DNA from: Henckelia pumila
Taxonomy: Eukaryota; Streptophyta; Magnoliopsida; Lamiales; Gesneriaceae
Reading direction: 5' to 3'
Length of the DNA: 64,000 nucleotides
Assembly: GCF_033568475.1 (NCBI RefSeq)
Contig: NC_133122.1
Span: 146,520,861 to 146,584,860, forward strand
The translations under genes were made by a program, and so were the position numbers. Shown in pieces: positions 44,867 through 55,741 of the stretch (position 1 is its first letter; the number at the start of each line of letters is the position of its first letter). The notes below the pieces were generated by a model. That model saw only the letters and a program-made list of their open reading frames with translations. It searched no databases and was not told the origin of the DNA.

Positions 44867-47455
44867 TGAAACATCTACTACTAATAAATGCGGAAATTTT
44901 TTTTTTTAAAAATAATACCAAGTAAAATAGATGTACATACATGCCCATACATATATGCACAAAATAAACAGATTTAAAAATAATATAAATAAAACGCAAC
45001 ATTTTTACTAAAATAACTGAGTCAAACTTAATTAAAATACTGTCAGACAATCTACCTAAAATTTTGCATGCAATAAAATTACTTAATAAAAATAATAATA
45101 AAATTCACCACTGACAAAACATAAAAGAAACAGAGTTTTAAAATTCTTAAAATATCCATGAAAACTCAGTCGGCGGTCACAGGGGATCACTGCGTGTCCG
45201 CTCATACGTCCTCACCACCGGTAGGAACTACATCTTCCTCTACGTACTCACCTGTACCATATAAGTGTAGTGAGCCTAGAGGCTCAACATGTCTAATCCT
45301 TTATAACAAGATTAAAAATAATGCGTCACATAATTACATTAATACATATCATATACATGAATAAGCATGCTTAAACATCATGAATCATGACTGAAAATCT
45401 TGCTTACTTGATCTTAGATATAATCATATAATACATACATAACATTGTTGAGCATAACATTTTCTAACATCGCATGATCATATCCGTAGTGTAACCTTAA
45501 ACTTAAAAGTTCAACTAATCAGTCTCTTAAAACCAACGTACGCGGCGGTGACGAATCACCTCTTAATGGTAGTAAACTACCCTTAAATTGACAGTAAACT
45601 GCCCTTAACATGTGGGGACTGGTCCCCCTTAAATTGTCACACTACTTCAACTTCCAACATAAAAATTATTTTCTGTCCGTAATATATATTTAATTAATTT
45701 TTCATAATATAATATACTTATACTTAAAATAGACTTTATGCATAAAAATAACTAAATATATATTCCGGACTTATTTATTTTTCATGGGTTGGGTCCAGAC
45801 TGCTGATCACTCACTCTAAGCCCATTAAACTTAAATAAAAGACCAATAATCATATCTTAGCCCAAATAACTTAATTTAACTTAATTGGGCCTAAATAAAA
45901 ATATTTAAGCCCATTAACTTAATTTAACCCAACAAAATTCTAGACTGGCCCAAAAATCCCTTGACTGGCCCAAAAATTCTCATGGGCTTCCAAGCCCATA
46001 AAAATCATTGGGCTAACTTAAATAAATAATTTAAAGCCCAAATAAAATTATTTGGAGGCCCAAATAATTTTCTAATTAATTTAAAAAAAATCCAAAATAC
46101 ACCTAAACTATTAAATACTTAGAAATTAAAATACCCGAGCCCGACCCACCGAACCCGGACCCGGACCATCTGAACCGACCCTAATACTACCCATACCCGA
46201 CCCAGACCCCCAGGACCCGACCCAACCCCCACCCATAGCCCAACCCGATCCCCTCCTTTCCCTTTTCCCCTCGGCCGCGAGCAGCAGCCCCTCCAGGGCT
46301 GCTGCCGCCTTGCTCCGGCCATGGCCGGCCGGAGCGCCGCCGGCAAGACCTTCCCAGGGTCCTGCCGGTTCGAACCATGCCATGGCTCGGCTGGTCTATA
46401 GCCTAGCCTGACCAGCCGAAGCCTTCTTCCATTAAACCCTAAACCTGCGCAGCCTTGACCAACCTTAAACCCAGCCCTTCACCAGCCGACTCCAGCCCTA
46501 ACCATCGAGCCAAAACCCATCCTAGGGACCCTAAGACCCCCTCTGAAACGTGGACCAGCAGCCATGCATGCCCAACAACAAGAAACATGAGGATGAGCAT
46601 GAAAAGTGCAACAACCATGTGTCAAACGAGTTCTCACCTAAAAATTCTGAATTTAATTCGAACCAAACCATAAACATTCAAATAAAAAAAAATCTGACAT
46701 GAACAGAATAATAGCTTATATGGTGTTCAAGGAAGGAATTAAACATGCCTTATGATTAAATATGAAGATTATCGCGTGTACGGCACCCGGACGACGAACC
46801 AACGACCAACTCTCAATTTTTCCTTGAAGAACTTGGCTATGAGGGCTTGGTTTTCTGATAAAACGTGAGGATGGGGGTAGAAGGAGATGGTGTCGGCTGA
46901 TGGAGATTTGTGTAGGGTAGGAATAGATTTTTAGGTTTGAATTTTTGGTAGATAATAAGTTAATAATAGATATTACTCAATATAAATAAATTATACCTTA
47001 ACTTAATCTTTAAAACTCTTAAAATAATAATAAAAATCTGATATCAAAGTATAAATCCCGAAATAATATAATAGGGAATTTTTAAAATTTAATAAAAGTC
47101 ACTAAAATGACTCATTTTGGCTAAAAATCAACCCTTAAATAAATATATAATTAAATACTAAAATTTTCTTGACAAAATACGTTAAAATATTATTTTAAGG
47201 CTCATAAAACTCATAAAATATTTTTGGCTAAATAATTTGGTATCTCGTCCGTCCACGGTCCCGTCTACGCGATAAAATAATTAAATTTCCATAAATCGTA
47301 AAAATCACTAATTATGGGTTAAATGCTTGAAAATAAATTAAAACATGCACAAATAATTTCACATAAATATTTAACCCATAATATAAAATTTTAAATAAAT
47401 AAATTCCCTAATTATGCATGCGAATTTACGTATAAAAAAAATACTGGGTGTTACA
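44867..47455 (-). repeat. Array LTR 3 (5' LTR of the array)
   Basis: The 2589-bp LTR is shorter than the others mainly because of a deletion of about 64 bp near 45674. Its outer end GGGTGTTACA is followed by the target duplication TTATT. Confidence 0.93.
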
Positions 47456-47785
47456 TTATTCCTGTAAATATATATTTAATTCATTTTTCATAAAAATTAT
47501 ATTTATATTAAAATATGCATATACATCTATTAAATATATATTTACGGACTATTTTGTTTGTCACTGGCTAGTTCGAGTTGCTGCCCCTTAACTAAAACTC
47601 ATATTCATCCAATAACACTTAGATTGACTCATTAACACTTAAACTGACCCAATAATACTTAGACTAGCTCAATCACACTTAAATTGATCCAATTAGACTA
47701 AGATTGATCCAATAGTACTTAGTCCAACTTAGAACTTAGCCTAACCAAATAAATTAAACAACTTAGGCACATTAACAAATTTAGC

Positions 47786-48384
47786 TAGGGATGGCAACGG
47801 GGCGGGTCTAGGGCGGGTTTGGCTAAACCTGGGACCTGCCCCGCGAACCCGGCGGGTTCAATCCGGGTTAGACTTGTTGGACCCGCCATATATTAAATAA
47901 TTTTAAATTTATTAAAATAAAAAATTAAAAAGTTTAAAAATTAACAAATATCATTAAATTTAATTTCAAATATAGATTTATAATATTTAAGACAAAAAAA
48001 ATATTTTCACAAGTTTAAATTTATTAACTTGTAATTAATTAATATTTATTAGCTAAAAAAATATTATAATGATTTATTTTTATACTAAACATATCATAAT
48101 AAAATAAATTCATTTCAATCCAATAATATTACACATTCAAATTATGGATAAAATATTAATTATTTAGTATAATAATATAATTATATATTATTAATATTAC
48201 ATATATATTTTATATTTATATAAATACATGAATATTTTAAATTTATATATATATAATACTTTGGTGGGGCGGGGCGGGGCGGGGCGGGGCGGGTCCGGGG
48301 CAGGTTTGGCCAAACCCGAGACCCGCCCCGTCGGGGCGGGTTTGATGCGGGGGCGGGTTTCGACCCGCCCCATTGCCATCCCTA
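47786..48384. mobile_element. hAT-type MITE with GGGGC repeats, inserted in X
   Basis: A 599-bp element begins TAGGGATGGCAACGGGGCGGG and ends CCCGCCCCATTGCCATCCCTA, a long inverted repeat. The 8-bp target duplication AATTTAGC flanks it (47778-47785 and 48385-48392). 8-bp duplications and this terminus are typical of hAT-related MITEs common in plants. The ends are extremely G+C-rich and the middle almost pure A+T. A (GGGGC)n tract lies at about 48266-48291. Confidence 0.92.
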
Positions 48385-49366
48385 AATTTAGCTCAATTTT
48401 TAAATTAAGTCTTCTATAACTATCTTAAACCTCATAAGCATGACTCAATAAATAAATCAATTCATTCAAGCTCAAATAACACTTTATCCCAAATAAACAA
48501 CTCAAGCCCAATAAATAAGTTAAACTCAATAAACATTTTAGGTCCAATAACTAAATTAAGCCCAATGAATAAACTAAACACTTAGACTCTTAAATAAATT
48601 ACCCGGCCCAAAATAAATAATCCAGACCCAAACCATAACATATGACCATAATACACTTGACCCGACCCGGACAACCCACTTGCCCGAGCTCTGCCTGAGC
48701 TGCCCGCTAAATAGACCACTCTTACAACCATCCAACTGTTCATCTAGCCGACACTAGTTCAAGACATCTTAAACCAAGACCCAAAGTGACCTAACCCAGC
48801 CATCAACCAGTGAACATCAACTAAGATCCAGCCATGACAGAAAAATCATTCACAACCAAGTCACAATGCATAAAAACGTGAATGATGCATGAATTAAAAC
48901 TTGAGTTATCATATCCACATACAAATGCAACAACACAATTTAATCATCAAAACAATGAATATAATGATCTAAATGGTGTGAGAAAGGAATGGTATAACAT
49001 GTCTTTGCGTTTAAAACACACGAAAAACTTATATGGTTGCGGTTGCGGATATCGGGATTCGAGAATCTGACAACTTTTCAATTCTGAAAAGCTCAAATCC
49101 CTAAATTGCTGATTTCTGCCTCTAAATATCCTCAACTAGCTTTCGATCTGCGAAAAATCACACAATGGTCAAAAGTCAACCCTGGTCAACATTGGTCAAA
49201 CTTTGACCAAAAATTTCCGAACTTTATTCCGTTCTCACCGCTTAACAATTTCGAATCTCGACTCGAAACTTGGATATTTGGATTCATCACGACGAAACGA
49301 TCGAAAATGGTTAACTTGTCAAAACTCGCCGAAAAATTGGAGAAAACGGCGGCGCGGCGGTGATCT

Positions 49367-49907
49367 GCAAATAAAAGAAGCTTAAATAAATAAATCAAGA
49401 ACATTCAAGCAAATAAATTTTTTTTAAAATTAAGCATCTCGCTCAATCAATTAAAGATCACCGATCGAGCGAGTAGAAGTTAACAATTCTCGGGTTTGAA
49501 CAAATATGGCATTGCTCGATCGGTCAATCTCTACCGATCGAGAGAGCAGAAACATTTCAACTTTTTGTTTTAAAATTACCAGACCTCGTTCGATCGGTTA
49601 AATACTACCGATCGAGCGAGCACATCCTGCTCGAAAATCTGCAGCTCTCTATTGCTGTCAAAAGCTATTCAAAACCTGTTTTCTCAACCTATATCAATTC
49701 CAACACATGTTAACTTCATACCAAAACATGTATATACATATGAGTCAAGTTCAAGTATAAGTTTCAAGCTTTCTTACATCAAACTACAAGTTCAAAGTCT
49801 AGCCAAAAGCATAAATACAAAACATGTCCAAAGTAAACTTCAACTACAACATGTCAAAAGTATTCTATCATGCTTGCAAGGCTTCTAACTATATCATTCA
49901 GCTACAC
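49367..49907. repeat. Right copy of the 540-bp duplication in S
   Basis: It starts at GCAA directly after the truncated end of X and repeats 28442-28981. S then continues uninterrupted to 51374. The two copies share only 4 bases of possible microhomology with the X side. Confidence 0.88.
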
Positions 49908-51379
49908 AACCCGAGTCCACACTTCTAGACTCTCTCTCGAGCTAACCTCGTCGATTTTGGCCAGCTCCTGCCGCATCTGTTGTCATGCACACATACAAAA
50001 CAAGACAACAGCCGAAAACGTCCGGTGAGAATATAATCCTCAGTATAATCAACATATACATGCGTTAAAATAAATTCATATTGACTCTAAACATTTCAAC
50101 TAAAGAATAGAGTAAACACATATATAAGAATTGATTCCTATCACACTCTTTTGTCATCAAGATTCGTATACGATCTTGACATGGATATCCATCTATCGTC
50201 GTCTAATCAGACTCGAAATAAGGTCCATCTGATTTTGGCATTAGAATCAATTCATATCTCATATCATATCATATCAAATAAAGATCCACTACCTGAAATG
50301 GATCGATAACATCAGTTATAATATAATACAAACAATAAACAAGTATGTGGTTTTTGCGGAATAACTCAAGAAGCGTCATTCTTGAGTATTAAATTCCTGA
50401 CTCTCAATGTTGTCTTATACCTTCTCATTTCGTCTCGGTTCTTGAGGCTTCAACTCTGAAACATAACAAAAAGAACACATATATCAACTAAATTCAAACA
50501 TCATCATTCAATCTTCAAAGAACACTTTAAACCAAGCTCAACTTCTTCTTCGGTTCGAAGGCAAATTTCCCGAGTCAATCAAGCTCCTATAAAATCTGAA
50601 ATGACGTATATTCAAGCTACAAATATCAGCAACAACTCACTTCAAGTTCAGCTCAATCAACAAGGATTCAAAACAACTTCAAATCATAAGCCAATGGCAT
50701 AACGACGAAAATTCGATAACCGAAACTATACCGACTTCGAACCAACAATCATACACCACAAATATCAGCATAACAACATCATAAACCAGCACTTCAGCAG
50801 TTATAAATCTTGACATACATGCTGAACATCATATCAAATACAAACGACGTTTATTTTTCGATCCGGTTTCGAACATACATGATATAAAAGCTCAAGAACA
50901 TGCATAAAGAAACAAATTCTGATTCCTTTCATTTCTGAACTTTCGAACATGCCAGAAATATAATAATACTTATATCAAATCAAAGCTCTCGTCGCAAGGA
51001 TTTCAAAACTATATTCGAAATTAAAATCGGACAATCGGATCAAAAAATACGAAAGATTGAAGATGAAGAATAAAGTCAAAAATTTGATTTTCTCGATTCT
51101 TTTGTCTGAAATTCTGAGCAATACACACATTCATAAGTTTGAATGTATCACATCCACACGTGTACTCCACTAATAACAATAATTTTTGCACTTAAGTCCC
51201 TAGAAACTTTAAAAATCGCAAAACAGATCTCAGCCCTCTTTTTACTTCAATTTCAATCCTAAATAATTTAAGAATATTAGAATTTAAATCTAAACTCCAT
51301 ATATTCTCAAATTAAATATTCTCGGATTAAAATTAAATAATCCCAGATTAAATCAAATAATCCCGGGCCTTACATTTAT

Positions 51380-51946
51380 ATACTTGTTATTCTTCAAGAA
51401 TAACATGATCCAAATTGGATTCATCGAAATAATTGGTCGTTCACGCTTCTAGCATCTTTTTTCATATATTTGCAAGTAATATAAGATATGGTCCTACATG
51501 ACATTGATTTCTTTTATAGCGACCAGCCTCCATGATTCTTTTCACATTGAGATATTCACTCAATTTCTTTAAATGACTTATTTGTCACTAAAGACGATTT
51601 ATATATATTGTTCAACTTGAACATAAATGAAGCTAAATAGTACAGACGATCTTATACACAAGATCAAATATATATTTTGATATTTAAACTTTGAACATCA
51701 TGTTCACTTTATATTTCATTGGGATCGATCTCAAAAATATTCTTGTAGCTTCTAATCCATCCCCTCAATGTTGGAAACATTGTTTTACAAGAATAACATA
51801 TGAGAAATTCGCGTCATAAAATCTCATTGTTCAATATACTTGATCATAGAGCATTTTCAACATATTTACAAAAATCTTCAAGAGATTTATTGTAATGCAT
51901 TTGTCGTGCATAACACATAATCAGTTGGCATAATATTTACACAGTA
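51380..51946. other. A+T-rich region right of S, no gene seen
   Basis: No coding similarity is seen. Phrases such as TTCTTCAAGAATAAC and a TGTTGGAAACATTG stretch suggest decayed repeat sequence into which S and the Cassandra LTR inserted. Confidence 0.4.
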
Positions 51947-52322
51947 TGTGACGCCCGGGGCTGAGGAGGCGGGGAGTGATCGCCGGTGCCAAGAGGTTGC
52001 ACGGACAATGAGCGGCTCCTGATAGGCTTCTAGGCAGAGAGAGGCATGAATGAACCGATCCCGTGCCTGAATGAGAGAGATTCTGAGACTATGTAGGTAT
52101 GGGACTGCATAGTTGAGGAGGGCTTCAAAGATTTCATATGTACTACTCATATCAAGGTGCATCTTTTTTTCGAGAACTCATCATATAAGAACTCCAAAGT
52201 TAAGCGTGATTGACTTGGGGAAATTTTAGAATGGATGACCCCCTGGTAAGTTTCTCAGAGTGTTTGTGAGTGAGGACATAAGTACGCTGGAAAGAATCAT
52301 CTTAATACAGTGGGTCATTACA
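51947..52322 (+). mobile_element. Solo LTR of a Cassandra-type TRIM
   Basis: The 376-bp LTR starts TGTGACGCCCGGGG and ends GGGTCATTACA, flanked by CAGTA at 51942-51946 and 52323-52327. It carries a 5S-rRNA-like domain preceded by AAGGTGCATCTTTTTTTCGAG, the hallmark arrangement of Cassandra LTRs. Cassandra elements are non-autonomous and their LTRs have 5S pol III promoters. No internal domain or second LTR is present, so this is a solo LTR. Confidence 0.92.
52181..52258 (+). ncRNA. 5S-rRNA-like domain inside the Cassandra LTR
   Basis: AAGAACTCCAAAGTTAAGCG and GAATGGATGACCCCCTGGTAAG align by eye to the 5S rRNA segments containing the box A and box C promoter regions (5S has GTTAAGCGTGCTTGGGC and GGATGGGTGACC). 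It is a diverged derivative, not a 5S gene. Whether it is transcribed is unknown. Confidence 0.75.
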
Positions 52323-52327
52323 CAGTA

Positions 52328-55117
52328 TGCTGTAGATATCCCCAAAATATGACGCATTTATTCTATCAATTATCTTAATAGTTGATTGGAGGCAAATAAA
52401 TCAACTAAGACAATTTTTTTATAATTGATATGCATCTCATCTATTTTGATCAAGCTTGTCTTAATTATATATTCTAGAAGTTTTTCTCAACAAGAATTTT
52501 CGTAAAACATCAAGTTGTGATTCGTGGGTCCGGGTTATTTATTCATTCCAAATAATTTGGGGAGTTTTATCAATTTGAGCTTTAATGATAGTGATATCGA
52601 TAAGTCATAAATAAGAATTCATAAAATCTTCTGGATCTTTGATTTAAAAACCTTTCGATTAATCGATCCAGTAACTATTAGCTTATTCATTGAAGTATGT
52701 GTGGACTATCAATAGTTTCTCAACTATTTATATAATTTGAATGCTCAATCCAATTAATTATGCAAACTATGAAAGTATTTGTATCAATGATACTTTTGGA
52801 GCTCTTTAACTCTTCTAGAAATATTGATTTGTAATATACTATTTTAATCAAATCAACATCTACTAGATTCAAAATTTTATACACGTTAATGTTTATCATT
52901 ATTTTATAATATCAAGCACATCATTTTTTTTCATTGTCAACAAACGATCTTCTAGATCTTTTAGACATTCGTATCAACATATGATGAAGAATATGATTTT
53001 GGGTAAACATCAACGATCTCCACAAACTTTTATATCTTGCTTAATCACATCAATAATATCTCTTTACGTACTTCAAATACGACGACGTCATTTAAGATAT
53101 GAGATAACAATGCATATTTAGTACAATACTCGATTATGACGTATATCTCAATATTTTGTGCCGAATTATTATTCATATCTCACTCCATATGAGATAATAT
53201 ATTCTTCCTTGAAGAATTAAACTACATTGTATCAATTGTGTTCATTGAACTATCACATTCACTTAAAAGAATGAACAACATTATTCAGACAACTTTCATA
53301 ATTGTCTCTCCTTAAACAAAATACTATAAATAAAATATTATATTAGAAGAATTGAAATTGAGAAATCAGACGTACCTTTTCAAATTTTTTTATGCACTAA
53401 GTAGATGTTTTACATTCAACAATGACATTCAATCTATCATGAATGTCATTTCACATTGAATTTTTTTATTCCTACATTTGCAAAACATGTAAGATAATAA
53501 CATGCAATAAAAATATGTTATCATTATTTAAAAAGTGATAGTTTAACCAAATGATTTTAAAAATAATCAAAATTTATATCCAAAATCAAAATTGAAAATT
53601 TTAAAATCCATAATCAAAATTTATAGAATAAAAATTTAACAACTCGATATATCCTTAAAATATAAAAAATATCAAATCAAAAAAATTATCACCGAATCGC
53701 ATAATCAATATCTCATGCAATATATTGATCAATAGAATAGATTCACAAAATTTGTATATTATTTTATATTATCATATGTGAATCTAAACAAAACACATGT
53801 TAGAGTTTTCCATAATTTAATTTAAAAAAAATTAAAACTTAATTTATAAAAAATAATAAATAAATAAATAAAACAACTTGAAATTAGTCATTATTCAATT
53901 CATTTCCATCATCGGGCATATGCTACCATCAATTTATCATCGTCGTTGCCCAATATAGATGATGATTTTAGTTGATTGGGTTTAACATTTATTTTCTTTC
54001 TCGGTTGATGACATCGCGATCTTACTGTCGCGCATTCGTAATTTTTAGTAAATAGCATTTGTAGTTCATCAATGAATATCAAGTCACTTTTCATAAAAAG
54101 TGAGACAAATAATATATAATGCTTCTTTTAGAGCATTTACAACAAATATATTATTTGAATCGATATCAAGTCAAAAATAACATAGTCTTATGAGTATTGA
54201 CAATTTTAGATCACACATCGATATTCTTTAAGAAATTTCGATAATTTCTTTATTTATAGGATCCTCAAAAAATAATTCAACCATAGACACTTTAAATTAA
54301 TATTCTTCAAGAATATTGCTAAATCTTGGATCTTATATTATTATTCTTCATGAATATTATCAAATATTGCATCTTTTTATCAATATGGCAATATTGATAC
54401 ATTTTGACCTAAGATTTATTTTTTCAATGATATGTATAAATATTGTATATCATATCAGATATTACTCATGATTTCTTCAGTTTCTCGATATACGAAATCA
54501 TGTATCACATCTTTAGCATGAATCTATTTAGATTATCAATATATTATGTCATAATCATGAATCTATTTCGATATATCAAATCGTAATCATGAATCTCTCA
54601 AAATTCTCAATATGTTATATCATGAATTCAAGGATTTCTTCAAATTCTGAATGTAAAATCATGTTGTGCTACTTTATAGTCATCAACGTATTCAAGATAT
54701 TTCATGGGTAGCAATATATCAATTATTTTCATTGTGATACTTTTAGAGCATCAATGAACATCTCTCATAAAATTGAGTGTTGACAACACGTTGTGCTACT
54801 CCGATAGCATCAATAAAACGAGAATTATTTTTATTCTCAATTGGTTATAGCATCGTATTGATAACATTTTATAAATCATGAGAGAAATAAAGAGATGAGT
54901 AGAGAAAATTTATGAGAAAAGAGAATTCATATGAGTCAATATTCAGTAACACATACACATTTTTTCCTTGAATTTTGAATAGAGCATATTAATTTAATAA
55001 AGAGGTTTTATGTCCCTTTTGAAAATTACGAGCCTCGGTGCAAGGGAATCCATCTTCAAAATACCGAATACCATGTTTTATAAGTCAAATGACTCAAATC
55101 AACGCTATCTACTTCGA
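52328..55117. other. A+T-rich region with decayed repeats, no gene seen
   Basis: There is no open frame with a recognisable domain. The motif AGAGCATC/AGCATCAA recurs near 54131, 54739, 54796 and 54850, and 'ATTCTTCAAGAATATT' variants near 54305 and 54343. A stretch at about 54885-54945 (GAGAATTCATATGAGTCAAT) resembles 27440-27505 (GAGAATTCATATGAATCAAT). This may be an old, heavily mutated LTR element, but no boundaries can be given. Confidence 0.4.
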
Positions 55118-55209
55118 TAGTGTTTGAGAGAGTTTTTAAAAAACATTTATCAATTTTTCGTTAACAAAATAAAGCTAAAAATGCTTTCTAAAAGCTCTCA
55201 CAAACACTA
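55118..55209. mobile_element. Small foldback element, 92 bp
   Basis: TAGTGTTTGAGAGAG at the left end and CTCTCACAAACACTA at the right end form an inverted repeat with a mismatch. Such TAGTGTTTGGGAG ends are common in small plant MITEs. No target duplication was recognised. Confidence 0.5.
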
Positions 55210-55290
55210 CATTCATATTCCGCAACTTCATATGAATCTTTGGCATGCAACAAAAATCTGAATTCATCTTATATCATGTCCATCATAAGG

Positions 55291-55395
55291 ACAACTACTT
55301 AGGTATTATTTTGGAAAGCTTCTAGAAAACACTTATCAGCTTTTCTTTCACAAAAATTTGAAAAAGCTGAAGAATACTTCGTAAAAACTCTCCCA
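55291..55395. mobile_element. Small foldback element, 105 bp, related to the previous
   Basis: The right end CTCTCCCAAACACTACCT matches the right end of the 55118-55209 element. The left end AGGTATTATTTTGGAAAGCTT is a diverged inverted copy. The internal part contains AGCTTTTC/GAAAAAGCT. The two sit 81 bp apart. Confidence 0.45.
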
Positions 55396-55741
55396 AACAC
55401 TACCTTACTCTTTTAACTCGCAATGGATCCTTTATTCACACTTATTCAATTGGCAGTCTTAAAGTTCAAACATGAAAATCATTCCTTGAAACATTGAAAC
55501 AAGGAAAAAGAAAAGAGAGGAAAAATGACGGTCAATCAGCCATCAGAATAATATGTAAATATTAAATGCCAAGATGTTTCAGTACAGAGTTCGTACACAA
55601 CCATTAGAATTCATGTGATTTTAAATTCTTCGTGCAAGTTCTCTGACGGGGTAGATACCATGTTCCACCAGTTGACGTCAAATACCATCGTTGGCTCATC
55701 AACCCTAATCTGTGGGGCACACTAGCAATTGAAACACTCCA

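Larger units (their letters stand above)
29837..47455 (-). mobile_element. Tandem Ty3/gypsy array: LTR-internal-LTR-internal-LTR
   Basis: Three LTRs (29837-32488, 37352-40001, 44867-47455) alternate with two internal regions (32489-37351 and 40002-44866) in one orientation. Each internal region has its own PBS, gag, intron, protease, RT, RNase H, integrase and purine tract. The outer ends are flanked by the same 5-bp duplication TTATT (29832-29836 and 47456-47460). The middle LTR has no target duplication of its own and is shared by both units. This is one insertion later expanded, most simply by unequal LTR-LTR recombination. The chromovirus-like integrase tail suggests a Tekay-type lineage. 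Both copies are dead. Confidence 0.93.
28982..49366 (-). repeat. Truncated LTR X, host of the tandem array
   Basis: X is represented by 28982-29836 and 47456-49366. Both parts resemble the LTR of the tandem array, with the same succession of an A+T-rich stretch, a GC-rich 'ggtcacggg' block and GGCCCAA-rich and ACCCGACCC-rich stretches, but much diverged. Its left end reads CGAAACAACCC where the array LTR has TGAAACATCT. Its right end (GGCGGTGATCTGC) does not look like an LTR terminus, so that side is truncated. Orientation is inferred from the array LTR. Confidence 0.7.
28409..51374 (-). repeat. Solo LTR S containing the X/tandem-array insertion
   Basis: S begins on the plus strand with TGTAGGGCCTCGGG and ends with CCCGGGCCTTACA, so its ends form an imperfect inverted repeat. 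It is flanked by TTTAT at 28404-28408 and 51375-51379. Without the insertion it would be about 2.04 kb (28409-28981 plus 49908-51374). TGTAAGGCCCGGG is a typical LTR start, hence the minus orientation. No coding region of its own remains. Confidence 0.8.

Noticed and set aside
48882..49385. Small open frames in the right part of X
   Set aside because: They overlap in several frames, lie in LTR-like sequence and match no family.
52181..52258. A 5S rRNA gene
   Set aside because: Only parts of 5S are similar, several promoter positions differ, and it sits in a Cassandra LTR.
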